Positions 9,864 to 18,101 are shown, numbered from the stretch's first letter. The stretch: DNA of 46,986 nt from Porticoccaceae bacterium (GCA_023228865.1 JALOAH010000028.1:1-46986), one strand, 5' to 3'. A program made the numbers and translations. Notes: generated by a model from the letters alone, not told the origin.

Positions 9864-10652
9864 TTATTTACCTTTGAACACAGGACTTCTTTTTTCCAAA
9901 AATGCAGTGACTCCTTCGTGAACATCCATAGTCTTGGATACTTTAAACATTGCCTGAGCTTCATCTTCTAGCTGGGCATCAAAAGGTTGCATCAATGATT
10001 TAGCAATGAGCTGCCTTACCATGCCATAGGCAACAGTAGGACCTTGGCCTAGTTTTTCCACCATTTTTTCTGTAGCCTGAGACAAGTCAGCATCATCAAC
10101 AACTTCATCTACCAAGCCGACTTTTTCGGCTTGCTCTGCGTCAAGCATCTCGCCTAGAAGTAAAAATCGCTTCGCTCTCGCCATTCCCATGCGAGAAACC
10201 AGCCCGTAAGAGCCACCCAAATCACAAGGGAATGAAAGCTGATGGTAAGCAGCGCCAAATTTTGCTGATTTCGCACTTATAACGAGATCACAATTGGATA
10301 TCATGGATACTGCGCCACCCATGGCCACACCTTGAACACTGGCAATAATCGGAGCATCGAGACGTATCAATCGAGCCATTGCCACATGCACGTCAGACAC
10401 GGTTTTTAAAATATGCTCTGGAAGGCTATCAAACTTCCCGGCGAATGCCTTTATATCTCCACCAAAACTAAAATACTTGCCTTTAGCATTAAGCAAGACA
10501 ACCCTTAAATTATCATGTTTTGTCAATTCGTTAGCTGCTTCTAAAAGCTCGCGACAAAATACTTCAGTTATAGTATTACCTGTATCAGGCTGATTGAGCG
10601 TAATTCGAGCGCAACCCTTTTCTATTGCAAGATCAATACTTTTATATCCCAT
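9864..10652 (-). CDS. PaaG-like enoyl-CoA hydratase/isomerase family protein
   Basis: This 262-residue crotonase-fold protein has the oxyanion-hole segments Phe-Gly-Gly-Asp (63-66) and Gly-Val-Ala-Met-Gly-Gly (108-113). Both glutamates needed by classical enoyl-CoA hydratases are replaced, by Ser116 and Tyr136. Instead it has Asp144 followed by Leu-Gly-Gly-Ser-Tyr, the arrangement of PaaG-type enoyl-CoA isomerases that use an Asp here. I therefore favour double-bond isomerisation over hydration. The start is the ATG at 10652 with AGGTG just upstream; the frame extends further but into the repeat element at 10688-10791. It is 71 bases upstream of the acyl-CoA dehydrogenase start and should be co-transcribed with it. 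Confidence 0.85.
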   Translation of the reverse strand: MGYKSIDLAIEKGCARITLNQPDTGNTITEVFCRELLEAANELTKHDNLRVVLLNAKGKYFSFGGDIKAFAGKFDSLPEHILKTVSDVHVAMARLIRLDAPIIASVQGVAMGGAVSMISNCDLVISAKSAKFGAAYHQLSFPCDLGGSYGLVSRMGMARAKRFLLLGEMLDAEQAEKVGLVDEVVDDADLSQATEKMVEKLGQGPTVAYGMVRQLIAKSLMQPFDAQLEDEAQAMFKVSKTMDVHEGVTAFLEKRSPVFKGK

Positions 10653-10687
10653 AAAACACCTAAAATGTAGACCATAAAAATTAGGGA

Positions 10688-10791
10688 AACTCTGATTAAT
10701 TCTGCTTTCGTCACTCCAGCGCAGGCGGGAGTCCAGAAAAATCAAGCGCTTATAGATTCCAGCCTACGCGGGAATGACATTAATCAGAGTT
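10688..10791. repeat. MITE/REP-like hairpin element, copy 1
   Basis: A 104-bp element bounded by the perfect terminal inverted repeat AACTCTGATTAAT / ATTAATCAGAGTT. Its interior is a second imperfect palindrome built on GTCACTCC...GGGAGTC and GATTCC...GGGAATGAC, so the transcript could fold into one long hairpin. A second, more degenerate copy in the same orientation lies at 15509-15611. It sits between the acyl-CoA synthetase stop (10842) and the crotonase start (10652). It contains no coding capacity and looks like a non-autonomous mobile repeat. Confidence 0.8.
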
Positions 10792-10841
10792 GCCTTAGAA
10801 TTTTAAATAAAAATCCTAATCAGGATGTTTAAAATATATTC

Positions 10842-12701
10842 TCATACTTTTTTTATAAGAATATCTAGCGTATACAACGAAAGTACCTCTTTAATCTTTA
10901 TAAAATTGTCATCGTTTATATTTTCAATGTTCACAACAGAAGAAATTTTTCCGTTTTTTTCATAGATATGAACTTCTACTTTGCTATCAGGAATGTGATG
11001 GTTGCACTGCCTAACAATCTCTCTTCGAATCGCATCTAATCGCAACGGCGGCTTTGATAGTTTACCAACAGCGGTCAATGGCAGTTTGTCGAGAATAACA
11101 ATTTCCACGGGCACAGCTGCGCGTTCTGTCATTTGCTCTCTAGCAAATTCCATAATTTCTTCTGGCGTCGCTTGTGTTCCAGAGATTAACTCGACATAAG
11201 CCATGGGCAACTCACCTTTTTCAATATCAGGCTTGGCCACTGCTGCCGCGAGAGCAACTGCGGGATGAGACATCAAGACCTCGTCAATCTTGGCTGAATC
11301 TATGTTATGACCACCACGAATAATGACATCCTTTTCTCGACCATAAATCCATACGAATTGGTCTTCATCTACACTGCCAACATCCCCTGTAGTTGCCCAT
11401 CGCAAACCTTCGGGTCCGTTTTCTACAAAAAATTTATCATCCTGAGCGCTATCGACAAACCCTGGTATGGTTGTCGGCCCTGTTGCGATCAGAATCCCTC
11501 TTTCGTCATCTTTAGCAAGGCGCACAAAGCGGTTGCCCTCAAGAATTGCAGAAATTACTTTATGGAATGGCACGACACGGCCACAGGAGCCAATTCGTGG
11601 CTCGACATTGCCATTGTAATGAAATGAAAGCAAGCCCTGGAACTCCGTACCTCCCCAGGCTTCACGCAACCAGATACCAAATTTCTCATGGAAGGCATTG
11701 GCCACTTCCCGGGCGAGAGGTGCGCCTGCGGCAATAAAGTTTCTCAACTTTGTGGTACGTTTTTCGCCACAATTAAGTAAAGCCACAGCGGTTGTTGGGG
11801 TCGCTGTGACCGATGTAATACCAAAATAATCAACGATATTCCAGAATTCTGCTAACAAGCCTGGAGTGCGAAAGCCATCCTGCGTCAAGGTGACAACTGT
11901 CTGACCGAATACAATTCCTCTTAAACCATTAGTAATTGCGCCACCAAGATGAAATGTGGGCATGGCATGGCCAATGACATCATTTTTCCCAGGAGCCATC
12001 GTCATGCCACAAAGCCAGGCTTGAATCAGCTGGCCTCTCTGGGTATGCCTGACAAGCTTTGGCGTGCCAGTAGTTCCCCCGGTATGCATATAGGCACATT
12101 CCCCATCGTTGGCAGCAACAGGATAAAAATTCAATCCAGAAGAAACCTTATTTGACAACACTGTATTCAACCGCTCTTCTTTGCTATTGGCATCACCAAT
12201 CAAATAGATTTTTTTCAACGTGGGTACGGCGGCCTTTATATTATCCAGCTCATCTTCTTGGGTTGCACTGAAACTGGTATAAGCAGTTACTAAAACAGTG
12301 GCTTTTGCCGCATTAAGAATCTCGGTAATATTTTCGGTGGTCAAAAAAGGGTTAATTGGAACATAGCGTCCAGCCACCGAACCAGCCCACATTGAAATGA
12401 GCACTTCGGTAATAAAAGGACCAACAACAGCGACAACGGCAGGCTCAGCAAATGATGCGGAATAAAATAGATTGGCAGCTTTTTCAACTAATTCTAAATA
12501 GGTTTTAAAATCAATGGTTTCTGGGTCGCAGTCAAATGGTGACTTTAGATGCTTAATAGCAGGCTTATCAGGATTATTGGCAGCAGCAAGTCTTAATGCA
12601 TCGTATATGCTGTTCATTGGTACGAGATCGGCAAGGGAGCGTTGTTCCAGCCTGACAACATCGTCGTTTGTGACCAATGTTCCTCTATAAATATCGTACA
12701 T
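10842..12701 (-). CDS. AMP-forming acyl-CoA synthetase (long-chain fatty-acid-CoA ligase type)
   Basis: This 619-residue protein is an ANL-superfamily adenylating enzyme that would convert a carboxylic acid, ATP and CoA into the acyl-CoA. The ATP loop Thr-Gly-Gly-Thr-Thr-Gly-Thr-Pro-Lys lies near residue 205; Trp-Gly-Gly-Thr-Glu follows near 365; Thr-Gly-Asp and Gly-Arg-Glu-Lys-Asp are near 450-470; and the catalytic C-terminal Lys is in Ala-Val-Gly-Lys-Leu near 550. About 60 residues beyond the usual end form an unusual tail. I start at 12701 because AAGGGG lies six bases upstream; an earlier ATG at 12722 lacks this. It is the entry step of the - strand catabolic operon. The substrate is not predictable. 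Confidence 0.88.
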   Translation of the reverse strand: MYDIYRGTLVTNDDVVRLEQRSLADLVPMNSIYDALRLAAANNPDKPAIKHLKSPFDCDPETIDFKTYLELVEKAANLFYSASFAEPAVVAVVGPFITEVLISMWAGSVAGRYVPINPFLTTENITEILNAAKATVLVTAYTSFSATQEDELDNIKAAVPTLKKIYLIGDANSKEERLNTVLSNKVSSGLNFYPVAANDGECAYMHTGGTTGTPKLVRHTQRGQLIQAWLCGMTMAPGKNDVIGHAMPTFHLGGAITNGLRGIVFGQTVVTLTQDGFRTPGLLAEFWNIVDYFGITSVTATPTTAVALLNCGEKRTTKLRNFIAAGAPLAREVANAFHEKFGIWLREAWGGTEFQGLLSFHYNGNVEPRIGSCGRVVPFHKVISAILEGNRFVRLAKDDERGILIATGPTTIPGFVDSAQDDKFFVENGPEGLRWATTGDVGSVDEDQFVWIYGREKDVIIRGGHNIDSAKIDEVLMSHPAVALAAAVAKPDIEKGELPMAYVELISGTQATPEEIMEFAREQMTERAAVPVEIVILDKLPLTAVGKLSKPPLRLDAIRREIVRQCNHHIPDSKVEVHIYEKNGKISSVVNIENINDDNFIKIKEVLSLYTLDILIKKV

Positions 12702-12753
12702 GTTTACCCCTTGTAAAAACATAAGCACAGTTTCGCTCTTCAATACACCAATA

Positions 12754-13545
12754 CTACTCGATGAATTTCATCTGCAAATGCCTTATTCCATCATCACTGA
12801 TATCAAGACCGAATTTTAAAAAGTTTTCAGCAGTCTTATACTCGGCTAGCAAATAATTTTTAGCTGTACCAATATATTCGGGAAGGGCAGAAGTGAGAGG
12901 AATGAGATTTTTTTTATGCCATTTTTCTAGAGAGTTATGGTCAATGGCCTGGGTTTTCCATGTATAAATATCAATAGTGTCTGAATATAGGGACTGACTA
13001 AGACAATAGTCTTTTTCAATATCACTCCATGAAACCCCTAAAGACCATAAAAACAATGCGCAAATCACCCCGGTTCTATCTTTACCTGCTGAACAGTGAA
13101 CAAGAAAGGGGGCGGATTCATGCCCTATAATATGTGTAAAGATTTCCCTGGTAGCCGCCAGAGAATCCGCTTGCGTGATCAAATCGAGATAGATGCCTTG
13201 CATGACCTTTTTGGCAATATCTTGACTGCCACCATCTACCCCCTCATCCAATAATGCAACTAATGAAGGATTTAGCTGTTCTGTAAGCAATGGGATATTA
13301 AGTATTGAAACGCCATCCTGATGCCACCGGGTTGGCATACTTTTGGATTCAGAATTTCTTCTAAGATCGAATACGGTTTTTATGCCAAGCTTTTCAACTT
13401 TTGTTAAATCACTATTGGTCAAACCTGAAAGACGTGCCGAACGAAACATGACATTTTTCTTTATTCGACCGCCATATCGGCTCAGATAATCGCCAAAATC
13501 GCGAAAGTTCTTTACCCCTTGAAGAGGAATATGCCTGTTATTCAT
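12754..13545 (-). CDS. Tyrosine-protein phosphatase-like protein (Y_phosphatase3 type)
   Basis: This 263-residue protein carries the Cys-x5-Arg phosphatase loop (His-Cys-Ser-Ala-Gly-Lys-Asp-Arg-Thr-Gly) with the nucleophile at Cys151. Its N-terminus has the family pattern Asn-Phe-Arg-Asp-Phe-Gly, followed by Phe-Arg-Ser-Ala-Arg-Leu and Asp-Leu-Arg. These mark bacterial dual-specificity/lipid-type phosphatases of the PF13350 kind, some of which act on phosphoinositides or phosphotyrosine. The ATG at 13545 is chosen; a GTG at 13551 and TTG at 13572 are alternatives. Lying in the same gene string as a small-molecule kinase, it may remove a phosphate from a pathway intermediate rather than from protein, but this is inference. 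Confidence 0.85.
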   Translation of the reverse strand: MNNRHIPLQGVKNFRDFGDYLSRYGGRIKKNVMFRSARLSGLTNSDLTKVEKLGIKTVFDLRRNSESKSMPTRWHQDGVSILNIPLLTEQLNPSLVALLDEGVDGGSQDIAKKVMQGIYLDLITQADSLAATREIFTHIIGHESAPFLVHCSAGKDRTGVICALFLWSLGVSWSDIEKDYCLSQSLYSDTIDIYTWKTQAIDHNSLEKWHKKNLIPLTSALPEYIGTAKNYLLAEYKTAENFLKFGLDISDDGIRHLQMKFIE

Positions 13546-13634
13546 ACACACCCATAAACTATTGCAAAGCAATAATGATTGTCGAATGCTGGATAGCTAC
13601 TACGCCTATAGATTAATTTTTAAAATTAACAGCT

Positions 13635-13656
13635 AAACAGCACATCCCTGTGCTGT
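13635..13656 (-). terminator. Hairpin between helical gene and phosphatase gene
   Basis: A perfect 9-bp stem AACAGCACA/TGTGCTGTT with a four-base loop lies 14 bases after the stop codon of the 13670 gene. On the - strand it is followed by a T-rich stretch (TTAATTTT) a few bases on, so it may be a weak terminator or attenuator inside the gene string. Confidence 0.5.
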
Positions 13657-13669
13657 TATTTGACTGATA

Positions 13670-14206
13670 TTATCTCGCAGTTCCATAAAGCAATTTTTCT
13701 AAATCCGGCACAGCATTCTGATCTGCCTCCCAGGCAAGAGGCTTGAACCAGGCTCTGCGCAATTCGAAAATAGATTTTGAACGGTGGTGGATAACAGATT
13801 CAATTTCCTTCCGAATTTTATTTTCTGCTTGAATCAATCCTCTTGCTATGAAGCTGATTGTGGCGCGCAGTGACACACCGACTCGATCCAATTCTTCAGC
13901 TGCTGCTTCAGGCTTGCTTAAACTAGTTTGAGCAGACTCAATACTCGCAGCCAACTCTTGATGATTTATATTGGCTCGACCAAGAATGGCTAATATTTCA
14001 TTGCCCATAACAATATACTGATGCAATTCAAATCTCTCCCGACCTCTTGAATAATCCAGGCGCTCAGTCAGAAACGACAAATATTTTGACATAAGCGCGA
14101 GCTGCTCTCGAGCAAGAGTATCACCGGATTTTTCAACCACTGGACCAATAATCTTGTCCAGCGATGCGATACAGGCTTTCAAACCACTAATTGAACGATC
14201 GCCCAT
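13670..14206 (-). CDS. Small helical protein coupled to the phosphotransferase
   Basis: This 178-residue protein is not one I recognise. It is predicted mostly helical, rich in Glu, Leu, Arg and Ala, with no signal peptide, membrane segment or cysteine cluster. Its ATG (14206-14204) overlaps the TGA of the upstream kinase in the sequence TGATG, with GGAGGGG just before it, so translation is coupled to the kinase. In Pseudomonas levulinate catabolism a small uncharacterised protein, LvaB, is needed by the kinase LvaA; this gene could be an analogous partner subunit, though it is longer and homology is unproven. A GTG at 14212 in the same frame is a weaker start. Confidence 0.75.
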   Translation of the reverse strand: MGDRSISGLKACIASLDKIIGPVVEKSGDTLAREQLALMSKYLSFLTERLDYSRGRERFELHQYIVMGNEILAILGRANINHQELAASIESAQTSLSKPEAAAEELDRVGVSLRATISFIARGLIQAENKIRKEIESVIHHRSKSIFELRRAWFKPLAWEADQNAVPDLEKLLYGTAR

Positions 14207-15477
14207 CAGCACCCCTCCTCTAATATTTTCAATAAATCACTAGCGTTGGGATAAACCGCACCTTCGACAATTGCCAATAAAATATCCTGGTGAGATTTAC
14301 CCAGACGCACCACTCTGTATGTAGAGGACAAGCAAGAAACTACCAATTGATAGGTGTTCAATACACGAAAGTAATGCAACCGTTTCGGGTCAATGAACAA
14401 CCCAGAAATACGTTGGTAGTCATCTAAAAACTGTTGTTCAGGAACCAGGCCACAAACTAATGGCGTTTTGCCATCCTCGGCGAAATTGCCAAAAAGCGAG
14501 GTTGTTACCCATGCCAGGTCTCTGTGCCTGTCGCCTATGTAGCAGCGCTCCCAATCCAACCACCCGGTAATCTGCGAACTGGCTTCATCAAACAAAAAGT
14601 TTCCACTGCGATAGTCGCCATGTAAGACACTGGCATGGTCAAGAATGGGCATATTGTCTTCAAGCCAGTTTGCAACATATTCAACAACAGGCAAATCTTC
14701 GCTGCGGTCTTCTTCCCATACACGCCTGGCACGATTCAATTGCCATATGGACGCATCCTTTGTTCCCACTTCTGGCTTGTTAAATGCGCTTAGATCGGCA
14801 TTGCTCCAATCAAAAGTATGAATTGCGGCAAGATGTTCGGTAAATTGAGGCCCCAATATTGCCCTCAATTCCGGAGGAAATTTGGTTCCGGTTCCACTCA
14901 CTCTTTGCTGGTCTGAGGACGGCTTCGTTGTACCTTTAACAAATCCATAGACAATCGCTGGTTCTGGAAACCATTTCCCCTCGGGATCCATCCAAAACGT
15001 TTTTGGCACAGGAACCACATCTTTCATGGCACGAATAATCTGGAACTCTCTGCGACGGCTTGTCGCATTGAGCGACTCTGCTGGCTCCATCCTGACCACC
15101 ACATCATCACTTGATTCGCCGCGACCTGGATCATTCCAGTGCAAAGTGAAACCAAACTGCAATTTTGATGCACCACCAGTCAGCCAGGCTTCATTAGAAA
15201 TACTATATTTACCTTTCACGTGATCATTCAAAAATGATCGGACATAACCTGACATTTCTGAAAGGGTAGGCAATTGATACGAACCCAAGGATCGACGTTT
15301 CATTTTACGTGTCAGCATAAGATCAAATTCATCTTCAACGGGAAAAGCTTGACGAATTTTTTCTATCCGCTGGTCGTCAGGGGCATCACGCCAGTGTTTT
15401 GCGTTTTCTATTTCCGCAGGATAAAACAGCGACGGCTTGGGCAAGATTTTTCCTGCTATAGATTGTACTTCCACCAT
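14206..15477 (-). CDS. Phosphotransferase of the LvaA/ACAD10-11 kinase type
   Basis: This 423-residue APH-fold kinase has His-Gly-Asp-Tyr-Arg-Ser-Gly-Asn at residues 286-293, followed by Leu-Asp-Trp-Glu, then Gly-Asp-x-x-x-Asp-Leu-Ala-Trp. This is the pattern of the LvaA and mammalian ACAD10/11 kinase group, which phosphorylate the hydroxyl of 4-hydroxyacyl-CoAs before an acyl-CoA-dehydrogenase-like partner removes the phosphate. The neighbours here (small partner protein, acyl-CoA synthetase, crotonase, acyl-CoA dehydrogenase) fit that idea. The ATG at 15477 has GGAGA seven bases upstream. The substrate is inferred, not shown; a sugar or drug kinase is less likely. Confidence 0.85.
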   Translation of the reverse strand: MVEVQSIAGKILPKPSLFYPAEIENAKHWRDAPDDQRIEKIRQAFPVEDEFDLMLTRKMKRRSLGSYQLPTLSEMSGYVRSFLNDHVKGKYSISNEAWLTGGASKLQFGFTLHWNDPGRGESSDDVVVRMEPAESLNATSRRREFQIIRAMKDVVPVPKTFWMDPEGKWFPEPAIVYGFVKGTTKPSSDQQRVSGTGTKFPPELRAILGPQFTEHLAAIHTFDWSNADLSAFNKPEVGTKDASIWQLNRARRVWEEDRSEDLPVVEYVANWLEDNMPILDHASVLHGDYRSGNFLFDEASSQITGWLDWERCYIGDRHRDLAWVTTSLFGNFAEDGKTPLVCGLVPEQQFLDDYQRISGLFIDPKRLHYFRVLNTYQLVVSCLSSTYRVVRLGKSHQDILLAIVEGAVYPNASDLLKILEEGC

Positions 15478-15508
15478 TGGTCAATCTCCGCTTTAACTCA
15501 ATACATGA

Positions 15509-15611
15509 AACTCTGATCAACTCAGTTTCGTCACTCCCGCGTAGACGGAAGTCCATAAAAATCAATCGATTATAGATTCTCGCATACGCGCGAATGACAT
15601 TAGCCAGAGCT
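15509..15611. repeat. MITE/REP-like hairpin element, copy 2
   Basis: A 103-bp, more degenerate copy of the element at 10688-10791, in the same orientation. Its ends AACTCTGATCAAC and ATTAGCCAGAGCT correspond to the terminal inverted repeats of copy 1, and the central GTCACTCCCGC...GCGAATGAC palindrome is retained. It separates the DUF7064 paralogue 3 (stop 15627) from the kinase start (15477). Confidence 0.75.
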
Positions 15612-15626
15612 TCCTACAGTAATAAA

Positions 15627-16631
15627 TCAACCCGTTAGAGCGGGAATACGATCAAACCACCTGCGCCCACGAATATCTGATTCAATTGGCAAAGAGCGGT
15701 TTTCCTGAAATGAACCGTACCCTGTTTTACCCTCAAGCTCCCACTCAGTCAGAGCAACCCAACAAACGGAAATTGCATAACATCTCCATGGACCACCGGA
15801 AATGGGTACGCCTTTAAGGCGATACTGATTACCGCGCTGATCAGTTACTTCTGCAACAACCTGTATAGGCACAATACCCAATCGGGTTGTTGTCATTTTT
15901 ACATCCATGATGGCAAAAACTTCGCCTTTGTCCAACAAATAACCATGGGCAAATTTTTGATCCTGTCCAGCAGGTTTATAAGGATCCATATGGCCATGAA
16001 AGCGAAAGCATAAATCCTTGCCAAACGAAGCCCAGGCTGAATTCATCGGTGGAATATCCATTTCAGGACGTGGCCCCCAGCTATGATTCATTCGGTCAAT
16101 GACGTCAACCTTGTACTCTTTCCCGCGCAAGATAAGGGAACCAGTGGTATGACAATGCATATCAAAATGCCCTTTGTAGCCACTCCCCATCGACGTTTTT
16201 GCCAGACGTTCTTCTTCCGTACTTCCGGCCAATGGATTGAGATTGGGATCGTGAATATCAAAGGGATGCATAATACCAATCATATCCACATGGATTTCAG
16301 TGCCGTTGGGGCCCACATAATCGATGCGATAGTCTCTTGGTGGATTGACCGCTTTCACTTGCAGGCCATTAGGTGATTTGATATGGGAAAATCGTTCTGG
16401 AGCAGGCAGCTGGTTTTGGCTGTCAATATGCAGCAAATCAAACTCAGTGTTACTGACACAACCGTGAACCCTGATATCATTCACCATTGAACCCAGAACA
16501 GGTTTTGCGCATACATATACGTGTGCAAATAACCGCTCTTCGGGTATGGAAATTGGCAGATAATAGGTTTCCGCCCATGTATAATCATCAGTTGCGGAAT
16601 GGTGGTATTCAAGGTCATTAGCGGTAATCAA
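15627..16631 (-). CDS. DUF7064/DUF7065-type protein, paralogue 3 (TTG start)
   Basis: This 334-residue protein is the closest relative in the window of the product at 2762-3757, sharing the N-terminal Tyr-His-His ... Thr-Trp-Ala-Glu-Thr-Tyr pattern, a central Met-His-Pro-Phe-Asp-Ile-His-Asp-Pro segment (Met-Asp-Pro-Phe-Asp-Ala-Leu-Asp-Pro in the other) and the signature Asn-His-Ser-Trp-Gly-Pro-Arg near residue 188. The start codon is TTG at 16631: GAGGAG lies about eight bases upstream, and the alignment with the paralogue begins exactly there, while no nearby ATG exists. It follows the MFS gene by 24 bases and is probably co-transcribed with it. Function unknown. Confidence 0.8.
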   Translation of the reverse strand: MITANDLEYHHSATDDYTWAETYYLPISIPEERLFAHVYVCAKPVLGSMVNDIRVHGCVSNTEFDLLHIDSQNQLPAPERFSHIKSPNGLQVKAVNPPRDYRIDYVGPNGTEIHVDMIGIMHPFDIHDPNLNPLAGSTEEERLAKTSMGSGYKGHFDMHCHTTGSLILRGKEYKVDVIDRMNHSWGPRPEMDIPPMNSAWASFGKDLCFRFHGHMDPYKPAGQDQKFAHGYLLDKGEVFAIMDVKMTTTRLGIVPIQVVAEVTDQRGNQYRLKGVPISGGPWRCYAISVCWVALTEWELEGKTGYGSFQENRSLPIESDIRGRRWFDRIPALTG

Positions 16632-16655
16632 GGTAAAATCTCCTCTATATAAATG

Positions 16656-17951
16656 TTAGTTGTATATTTTTTTACCTGAAGCAAATGCCAGATAAAAAAT
16701 CAAACCCAGCAGCGTTATCCCTGCCGTCACCTGAAAAACAAGCGACCAAGAACCAGTAGCCTGCAAAATCAAGCCACTGATATACACACCGACAATTCCT
16801 GGCAGTGTGCCTGCTGTATTGGTAAGCCCCATAAGTTTTCCGGCATGCCGCGGGGCTATATCCATGTGATTGACCAGGAATCCTCCTGTGACGAAAGCAC
16901 TAAATGCTGTTCCAATACACATAATGGTGATTGCTGCAGTGACTGAATTGACACTGCCAACAAATAGAAAGGCAACAGCAAGACCTCCTGAAGCCAGTGT
17001 TTGCATAATCTTCCGGACTTTTGTTATATCCATTCCTTTGGAAATCATCTTATCAGCCATACGCCCGGCATAATTCATGGCAAAAAAGGCACAAATATGG
17101 GGCAGCATGGTGAGTATCCCCACAGAAGCGAAATCGACGCCAAGCCCTTTGTTTACAAAGGTTGGCAACCAGGACAACAAAACGTACACAGACCAGTTAG
17201 TGCAAAAATGTGCGACAATGATTGCCCATACAGGGCGTAGTTTTAGCAGATCTCGAATTGTTGGAGCATCATCAATATGGTTGTCACTACCGCCAGTCTC
17301 GGCTCTTATTTCGTCTAGTTCAATTTGAGTGATTCGTGGATGTGTTTCAGGTTCGGCGGTCACTAATTTTTGCCAAAAAAGCCACCACAGCAAACCAGCA
17401 AATCCAAACAGGTAGAAAGCCCATTCCCAGCCAAAATTTTCGACAATGATGGGCGTCACCAGTAGCGCAAAAACTGTCCCGAGAGGAATACAGCTGTTAT
17501 TTAGTCCTATCGCTCGAGAACGCTCAGATACAGGCATCCATCTGCCGACCAAACTGTATACGGATGGAAAACAAACCGCCTCCCCCATTCCCATTCCAAT
17601 TCGTACAAGAATCAATACGGTTAAACCTAATGCTGCTGCAGGTGGGGTTATGAATGTAAATAGCGACCACAGAATAACGCCATAACCTAAAATTGCTTTG
17701 CCACCAAAGCGATCAGCAAGCCAACCACCGAGAACTTGAGTGAGTAGATAACCGAGAAAAAAAGAGGACAATACCCTTCCTTGAGTTTCCGCATCCCATG
17801 ACATTTCAGTCACCATGGGAATAATGGCAATAGAAATACTCACCCTGTCCATATAGCAAATAAACGTTGCCAGCGCACACAAACTAACCACTGTGAAACG
17901 GATACGCCAAAAACTGCGCGGAGATTTTCCATTGGTCAAAAGTTGCGGCAT
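16656..17951 (-). CDS. MFS transporter, anion:cation symporter (ACS) type
   Basis: This 431-residue protein has about twelve hydrophobic segments with a long cytoplasmic loop near residue 215. The first helix carries Tyr-Met-Asp-Arg-Val-Ser-Ile-Ser-Ile-Ala, which is typical of the ACS/SLC17-like branch, and the 2-3 loop has Gly-Gly-Trp-Leu-Ala-Asp-Arg-Phe-Gly-Gly. That branch usually imports organic anions such as sugar acids or aromatic acids. Between a TonB-dependent receptor upstream and acyl-CoA synthetase and kinase downstream, it most likely carries the carboxylate substrate across the inner membrane. The start is the ATG at 17951 with an AGAGAG site upstream. Confidence 0.85.
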   Translation of the reverse strand: MPQLLTNGKSPRSFWRIRFTVVSLCALATFICYMDRVSISIAIIPMVTEMSWDAETQGRVLSSFFLGYLLTQVLGGWLADRFGGKAILGYGVILWSLFTFITPPAAALGLTVLILVRIGMGMGEAVCFPSVYSLVGRWMPVSERSRAIGLNNSCIPLGTVFALLVTPIIVENFGWEWAFYLFGFAGLLWWLFWQKLVTAEPETHPRITQIELDEIRAETGGSDNHIDDAPTIRDLLKLRPVWAIIVAHFCTNWSVYVLLSWLPTFVNKGLGVDFASVGILTMLPHICAFFAMNYAGRMADKMISKGMDITKVRKIMQTLASGGLAVAFLFVGSVNSVTAAITIMCIGTAFSAFVTGGFLVNHMDIAPRHAGKLMGLTNTAGTLPGIVGVYISGLILQATGSWSLVFQVTAGITLLGLIFYLAFASGKKIYN

Positions 17952-18047
17952 CAGGCTCTCTCTATTGTACTTGTAGAGAATTATGGCTTTTAATTAATTG
18001 AAAGCTACCAGCACAAAAGCTGAAATTTTTCTTGCGATTATATACTG

Positions 18048-18087
18048 CGAGTTATATCACTTGATTTTAACTGTGATATAACTCGCA
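18048..18087. other. 14-bp-arm inverted repeat after the TonB receptor gene
   Basis: GCGAGTTATATCAC and GTGATATAACTCGC pair perfectly around a 12-base spacer. The repeat lies just after the stop of the receptor gene (18102) and before the MFS gene (17951). A run of six T follows on the + strand, but on the - strand, which carries the genes, there is no uridine tract after the stem. It is therefore either an operator-like site upstream of the MFS gene or an imperfect 3' hairpin. Confidence 0.6.
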
Positions 18088-18101
18088 TATTTTTTGCTTA
18101 T

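Noticed and set aside
18088..18097. T-rich run as part of a terminator for the TonB receptor gene
   Set aside because: The T run follows the inverted repeat only on the + strand, while the receptor is transcribed on the - strand, where the run precedes the stem.
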